DNA of 39,647 nucleotides, taken from positions 1-39,647 of the IMG/VR virus record IMGVR_UViG_3300044632_001147; one strand, 5' to 3'. The position numbers were made by a program, and so were the translations under genes. Shown here piece after piece: positions 35,763-39,647 of the stretch (the first letter of the stretch is position 1; every line of letters begins with the position of its first letter). A model generated the notes under the pieces. That model saw only the letters and a list, made by a program, of their open reading frames with translations. It searched no databases and was not told the DNA's origin. Origin of the DNA: a virus.

Positions 35763-36421
35763 TTCTAGCGTTATCTGACATACATTTAGGTAGTCCAATT
35801 TGCCAAGCAAGTTTGACCTTACATCTATTAGAGAACGAAACATATGATACTTTAATCATATGTGGAGACTTGTTAGATAGCTATAACATTCATAGACTCT
35901 GTAAAAGACAATGGAAAGTTCTTTCTACACTGAGAAAGATTTCTAAAAAAAAGAAATGCATCTTTATTAAGGGTAATCACGATAAGGATTTAGATACTAT
36001 TTCTGCTCTTCTTGGATTTGAATTCGTAGATGAATATACAGAGACAATTAATAATAAAAGAATCCTTTTTACTCATGGTGACAAATGGGATTTCTTTATT
36101 ACTTCCAAACCATATTTGACAGAAATTGCTGCTGGTATATACTATCTTTTACAAAAAATAGACAAGAAGCAAAAATTTACTAGAAAACTAAAGACAAAGA
36201 TTAAAACGTGGCACGGAGCGGCACATGATTTAACAATTAAAATAGCACAATATTGCTATAATAACAAACATGATGCTGTTTGTTTTGGACATACACACGT
36301 TCCAAAGCATTATCATGTTGGTGGTATAGAATGTGTAAATTTAGGTTCGCAATGTGATTTACCGATTACATATGCTATAATTAACAAAGAAGGAAAAATA
36401 GAATTGAAACATTATGAATAA
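35759..36421 (+). CDS. Metallophosphoesterase, UDP-diacylglucosamine hydrolase-like (220 aa)
   Basis: Motifs in order: LSDIHLGSP, IICGDLLDS, IKGNHDKD, FTHGDKWD and CFGHTHVPKHY. The spacing resembles LpxH-type or YfcE-like calcineurin phosphoesterases, including the SDIHLG opening. A long helical insert (YLLQKIDKKQKFTRKLKTKI) lies before GHTH. The substrate is unknown; lipid A precursors are one possibility, generic nucleotide hydrolysis another. It is the third phosphoesterase in the window. Confidence 0.83.
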   Translation: MILALSDIHLGSPICQASLTLHLLENETYDTLIICGDLLDSYNIHRLCKRQWKVLSTLRKISKKKKCIFIKGNHDKDLDTISALLGFEFVDEYTETINNKRILFTHGDKWDFFITSKPYLTEIAAGIYYLLQKIDKKQKFTRKLKTKIKTWHGAAHDLTIKIAQYCYNNKHDAVCFGHTHVPKHYHVGGIECVNLGSQCDLPITYAIINKEGKIELKHYE

Positions 36422-36638
36422 ATTCGCATGTTACCACAAGCCAACTAAGTGTTGGGTATTCTTCAGAGAAGATAAGCAAGGCATTCCAATGATTTGTTTG
36501 TGTCTAAAGCCAACTGCAACAACATTTGAAAATAAAAAAGAGGCAGAAGAACTTTTAAAAAAATCTTCATTCAATGACTCAGAAAATTATGGAGCAGAAA
36601 ATTTTCTTGAATTTCAAATAAAAACTGTTAAACTTTAA
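36414..36638 (+). CDS. Small hypothetical protein (74 aa)
   Basis: MNKFACYHKPTKCWVFFRED, then TATTFENKKEAEELLKKSSF. It has the feel of a small phage adaptor but no known family. Overlaps the phosphoesterase by 8 nt. Confidence 0.65.
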   Translation: MNKFACYHKPTKCWVFFREDKQGIPMICLCLKPTATTFENKKEAEELLKKSSFNDSENYGAENFLEFQIKTVKL

Positions 36639-36641
36639 CAC

Positions 36642-36911
36642 ATGGCTAACGACACAACCAAACCTTTAAAAGAACTAGAAATTAGTATTTTAGAAACATC
36701 TACGAATTTCACAAAACATCAATTAAATGAATTGGAATGGAAGCTCAAACAAAACGATATGCTTATTGCTTACGATGTCGAAAGATTGCAAAAGGAGTTT
36801 ATAGAATTTAAAAAATGCGTAAAAAATTTCAAACGACATTTGGTAGAAGCAATTTTACTAATGACTGCATCTATTGTTTTTATATATGCTCTCTTTTTAT
36901 TTTATAAGTGA
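36642..36911 (+). CDS. Tail-anchored coiled-coil membrane protein (89 aa)
   Basis: A charged helical N-terminal 60 residues is followed by a C-terminal hydrophobic segment (AILLMTASIVFIYALFLFYK), giving a tail-anchored topology. Function unknown. It is the last rightward gene, facing the leftward sulfotransferase 40 nt downstream. Confidence 0.65.
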   Translation: MANDTTKPLKELEISILETSTNFTKHQLNELEWKLKQNDMLIAYDVERLQKEFIEFKKCVKNFKRHLVEAILLMTASIVFIYALFLFYK

Positions 36912-36951
36912 GCTTAATAAGCAGGGCTTTTCTTGAAACAAGAACGATTTC

Positions 36952-37752
36952 TTACAAACTGCTAATCCACTTAAAAGACTCATTAATATTTTCAGAGAAG
37001 TCTTTTCCTAGAATCTTCGACCAATCGTTTTCCAAAGGCTTCACTTGGTTTCTAATCTCATGATCACCATAAGGCCAGCCTAATTCGTGCTCTACTGTGT
37101 ATTGCTCCACATTGTCGAAGTTATGCTCAAAAGGTTCTTCTTCAAGATACTCCCAAACTTTATTCATAGTTTGTTTAGGATTCTTTGTGAGTTCTTCAAA
37201 GTGAACAAAATGAAGTTTGTTTTGATATCTTTTTACAGCATCTGAAAGCCTTTCGACAGCAATTCCAAGTGGAGGAATGTTCAACCAACCCTGTGCTCTT
37301 TTTTCCACAGTTGTCCAGTTTTGAGGATTTTGTTTTTCAACTCCTGTGAATGGAAAGGGATGCTTGCGCCATTTCTTTTCAAAGGAAGAAAGGATACCAC
37401 GCATGTCCCTCACAGGAACCAGAACCTTTGCATTAGGCCAGATTGCAAATAGCATATCTAAATGACCAACCCACGAACGGCACTTGTCAACTACTACAGG
37501 ACGATCTGTCAATCTATTAAAAGCATTTTCACATCCTCCTTTGACATAATCATAGAACAATGTTTCCCCATCTTGGGGATTGGGGATAGTTTTAAACTCT
37601 TCTGTAGCAGAAAATTGCCGAGCAAGATAACCAATTTCGTGAAGACCACTAGTGGCTGTAGAATGAACTCTAGGATTCTGGGCTAGAACGTTCATCAAAA
37701 GAGTGGAACCTGCACGAGGAAGACCTGAAACGAAGTGAATAGTTTTTGACAT
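36952..37752 (-). CDS. Sulfotransferase (266 aa)
   Basis: The N-terminal P-loop-like PAPS motif is FVSGLPRAGSTLLMNVLAQN (5'-PSB), and the 3'-phosphate-binding region is VPVRDMRGILSSFEKKW. These mark a PAPS-dependent sulfotransferase of the type often found in marine phages and bacteria. The acceptor is not visible; surface glycans or a small metabolite are options. It is leftward and lies downstream of the surface-protein gene, though separated from it by a terminator. Confidence 0.85.
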   Translation of the reverse strand: MSKTIHFVSGLPRAGSTLLMNVLAQNPRVHSTATSGLHEIGYLARQFSATEEFKTIPNPQDGETLFYDYVKGGCENAFNRLTDRPVVVDKCRSWVGHLDMLFAIWPNAKVLVPVRDMRGILSSFEKKWRKHPFPFTGVEKQNPQNWTTVEKRAQGWLNIPPLGIAVERLSDAVKRYQNKLHFVHFEELTKNPKQTMNKVWEYLEEEPFEHNFDNVEQYTVEHELGWPYGDHEIRNQVKPLENDWSKILGKDFSENINESFKWISSL

Positions 37753-37791
37753 ATACTATATTTTAGTAAACTTAGTAAAGAAATCAATAAA

Positions 37792-37825
37792 AAAACCTCG
37801 AAAAATTTTAGTCTTCCGAGGTTTT
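37792..37825 (-). terminator. Rho-independent terminator after the small leftward gene
   Basis: AAAACCTCG and CGAGGTTTT form a 9-bp stem; read leftward it ends in a T-tract, and rightward it is followed by CTTTTTT. It would stop transcripts from 38048 leftward before the sulfotransferase gene. Confidence 0.7.
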
Positions 37826-37877
37826 CTTTTTTATTTAGGTAGGGTTAGAGAGCAAATTCAACTACAGAATTATCTTT

Positions 37878-38048
37878 CTAACCAGCGGATTTGCCTTCCT
37901 TGCGGAGAGCAACAACTTGTTCGTGTTGTTCTTCTGTTAAGTGAATTTGAGTTACACCTTGACGAACTTTATCAGCAACTTGTTCGGTTTCGAACATTCT
38001 GTTAACCCTTCCCATTGGTCCTACGAATGCGTGTTGTTTTTTGTTCAT
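37878..38048 (-). CDS. Small hypothetical protein (56 aa)
   Basis: MNKKQHAFVGPMGRVNRMFE, then TEQVADKVRQGVTQIHLTEE and a basic end (LRKEGKSAG). It starts 7 nt after the stop of the large surface-protein gene, so the two are probably one operon. No known domain; VGPMGRVNRMFET may be a binding loop. Confidence 0.65.
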   Translation of the reverse strand: MNKKQHAFVGPMGRVNRMFETEQVADKVRQGVTQIHLTEEQHEQVVALRKEGKSAG

Positions 38049-38055
38049 ATGATTT

Positions 38056-39647
38056 TTATAGATCTTTTATAACTGTTACGTTAGTATTTCCTTGGAATGA
38101 CCATCCAGTTTGTGCTGTCCAAGTATTATCAGAAGCTCTAGCATGAATGGTGAGAGGGCTTGCTGTATATTGGAACGCATTATAACTAACAAAGGCTGAT
38201 CGGGCTACATAACAATTAACAGTGGCAAGATTTGAGTTACTAAAGAATGCATAGTATCCAATACTAGTCACAGAATTTGGAATAGTAACTGATGTGAGTG
38301 AGTTACCACGGAATGCACTGTCTCCAATACTAGTCACAGAATTTGGAATAGTAACTGATGTGAGTGAGTTATCACGGAATGCACTGTTTCCAATACTAGT
38401 CACAGAATTTGGTATAGTATAAACACTTCCAGCAGCTTCTCCACGATATATTAACGTCGTTTGGTCCTTGTTAAAGAGCACTCCGCTTAAACTACTGAAA
38501 TTTGGATTGTCTGTATCTACAGTAATTGTTGTCAAACCGTTCCCACTGAATGCATAGTTTCCAATACTAGTCACAGAATCTGGAATAGTAACTGAAGTGA
38601 GTTGGTTAGCACCGAATGCACCGCCTCCAATACTAGTCACAGAATTTCCTATAGTAACTGATTGGAGTTGGTTATTTCGGAATGCACTGTCTTCAATACT
38701 AGTCACAGAATTTGGAATAGTAACTGATGTGAGTTGGTTATTATAGAATGCAAAGTTTCCAATATTAGTCACAGAATCTGGAATAGTAACTGATGTGAGT
38801 TGATTATAAGAGAATGCATTGTCTCGAATACTAGTCACAGAATCTGGAATAGTAACTGATGTGAGTTGATTATAAGAGAATGCATTTTCTCCAATACTAG
38901 TCACAGAAGTTCCAATGTCTACATAACCTGCTATGTTTTGCTGATTTTTCCAACTATTTGGAACATTTCCATTTAAAGGATTTCCTGCAGTATTAAAAAC
39001 AGTTCCATTGGGATTATAGATAGTGGTTTTGAGAGGACTAACAAAACCAACAGAAGTATCGTTAATAGTAACACTTGCTGTTTGGCTAGCAGATGTCATT
39101 GTTAATGTCTCTACACCTTCTGTAGTAGAGTCTGCTGTGATGTTTAATGTGACGCTTCCTGTATTAGAGTTGATAGTAAAATTACCTGTTAAAGAAACTC
39201 CACCTATGTCTTCAGTAGAAATGCCAGTAATGGTATAAGGAACAGTAGTTCCATTAGCCACATTGGTTGTGGTCATAGTAAAGGTAACAGAACCTCCTTC
39301 ATCAACAGAAGCAACAGAGCTAGTTAATGCATAAGTTGGAGTAGGTAACACGAAAGATGTGTCATTAATTATGAGAGAACCTGAAGTTAAAGCGGCTGTA
39401 AGCGATGGGGTTATACTGCTTATAGAAACAATCATTGTTTCTGCTCCCTCTAGTAATAAGTCCGAGTTTGGATAGAATTCTATAATAGTCGTATTTCTAT
39501 ATGGATATCCTTCAGACCCTGGAATTCCTGGAGTCCAAAATCCAGTTTGTCCAACAAGAACTCTTCCAGTTAAAGGTGGTATTCCAGAATTTATAAAAAT
39601 GTCATTTTCTGATATTCCGGTGATTTCGTAATAAATTTCAGAAAATG
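38056..39647 (-). CDS. Calx-beta and BspA-type LRR surface protein, 5' end beyond the window
   Basis: Leftward, and the frame stays open to the right edge, so the N-terminus is missing; the first internal Met is at 39435. The visible N-terminal part has Calx-beta features (ASVDEGGSVTFTMTTTNVAN, DSTTEGVETLTMTSASQ, and EGAETMIVSIS further upstream). The C-terminal 280 residues hold about ten BspA-type LRR_5 repeats of 23 residues (NQLTSVTIPDSVTSIGDSAF type). Calx-beta domains bind calcium and BspA LRRs mediate adhesion. In a phage this suggests a receptor-binding or tail-decoration protein. Confidence 0.85.
   Translation of the reverse strand, partial: FSEIYYEITGISENDIFINSGIPPLTGRVLVGQTGFWTPGIPGSEGYPYRNTTIIEFYPNSDLLLEGAETMIVSISSITPSLTAALTSGSLIINDTSFVLPTPTYALTSSVASVDEGGSVTFTMTTTNVANGTTVPYTITGISTEDIGGVSLTGNFTINSNTGSVTLNITADSTTEGVETLTMTSASQTASVTINDTSVGFVSPLKTTIYNPNGTVFNTAGNPLNGNVPNSWKNQQNIAGYVDIGTSVTSIGENAFSYNQLTSVTIPDSVTSIRDNAFSYNQLTSVTIPDSVTNIGNFAFYNNQLTSVTIPNSVTSIEDSAFRNNQLQSVTIGNSVTSIGGGAFGANQLTSVTIPDSVTSIGNYAFSGNGLTTITVDTDNPNFSSLSGVLFNKDQTTLIYRGEAAGSVYTIPNSVTSIGNSAFRDNSLTSVTIPNSVTSIGDSAFRGNSLTSVTIPNSVTSIGYYAFFSNSNLATVNCYVARSAFVSYNAFQYTASPLTIHARASDNTWTAQTGWSFQGNTNVTVIKDL
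38236..38915 (-). repeat. Tandem 69-nt DNA repeats coding BspA-type LRR units
   Basis: Units of about 69 nt recur with CCAATACTAGTCACAGAAT and GGAATAGTAACTGATGTGAG as near-constant blocks, and one divergent stretch (about 38410-38550) interrupts the array. The identity between units makes unequal recombination and variation in repeat number likely. Confidence 0.8.

Noticed and set aside
38236-38915. Regular repeats resembling a CRISPR array
   Set aside because: The units are contiguous 69-nt coding repeats in frame with an LRR protein; there are no unrelated spacers of constant length.
1-39647. Integrase, attachment sites or insertion sequences
   Set aside because: No recombinase or transposase motif, and no paired att-like repeats at the tRNA genes, were seen; the window looks like part of a lytic phage genome.

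Overview
The window looks like an accessory stretch of a large, AT-rich (about 30-33 % G+C by eye) tailed-phage genome with T4-type (myovirus) habits. It shows dense, mostly co-directional small genes with ATGA or short overlaps, no ribosomal or housekeeping operons, phage structural proteins, two RNA ligases, ThyX, a tRNA/tmRNA cluster, and many proteins carrying a short shared N-terminal leader that ends in prohead-protease-like (I/L)xE sites. A bacterial host using sigma70-type promoters (TTGACA-N16/17-TAnnnT) is likely. Nothing in the window identifies the host.

Layout. (a) 1-18.2 kb: a virion-related and cargo region. Eleven otherwise unrelated proteins start with a MKNKDQxxLExxYS-type leader. 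Their bodies include an ASCH protein, an ADP-ribosyltransferase-like protein, a GP88 protein and several unknowns. A second, T4 internal-protein-like leader (MKTFKQIFTEA, MINFKQYFDLFVEA) occurs on two more. Among them lie a structural protein (6.8-8.6 kb), coiled-coil membrane proteins, an HTH-metallophosphoesterase, an Hsp20 chaperone, a DRB0094-type RNA ligase and tRNA-Ser(ACT), tRNA-Pro(TGG) and tRNA-Val(TAC). (b) 17.2-19.5 kb: an RNA island. It holds a roughly 640-nt highly structured noncoding RNA with its own promoter, a complete tmRNA with a 35-residue tag ending in ALAA, and tRNAs Met, Gly, Tyr, Thr, Glu and Ser(TGA), with a strong terminator before the last. (c) 19.5-36.9 kb: a long rightward array of metabolic, regulatory and unknown early-type genes. 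These include an amino-methyltransferase, thyX, an Rnl1-type RNA ligase, two further metallophosphoesterases, two paralogous cysteine phosphatases and a YopX protein, interrupted by a GC-richer leucine-rich-repeat structural gene (29.2-30.4 kb). (d) 36.9 kb to the end, leftward: a sulfotransferase, a small gene, and a Calx-beta plus BspA-type LRR surface protein running off the right edge.

How the parts may work together (inference): the leader-bearing proteins are candidates for capsid-packaged cargo delivered with the DNA. The tRNAs, tmRNA and two RNA ligases form a translation-maintenance and RNA-repair set. ThyX, methyltransferase, phosphatases and phosphoesterases remodel host nucleotide metabolism and signalling. 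The two LRR proteins are candidate receptor-binding or tail-decoration proteins.

Most noteworthy: the large structured RNA at 17271-17910 (ROOL/GOLLD-like in size and setting), the phage tmRNA, the leader family, two tRNAs with matching non-canonical D- and T-loops, a tRNA-shaped element without an anticodon loop at 34593-34667, and promoters placed so that transcripts would begin at or next to the start codon.
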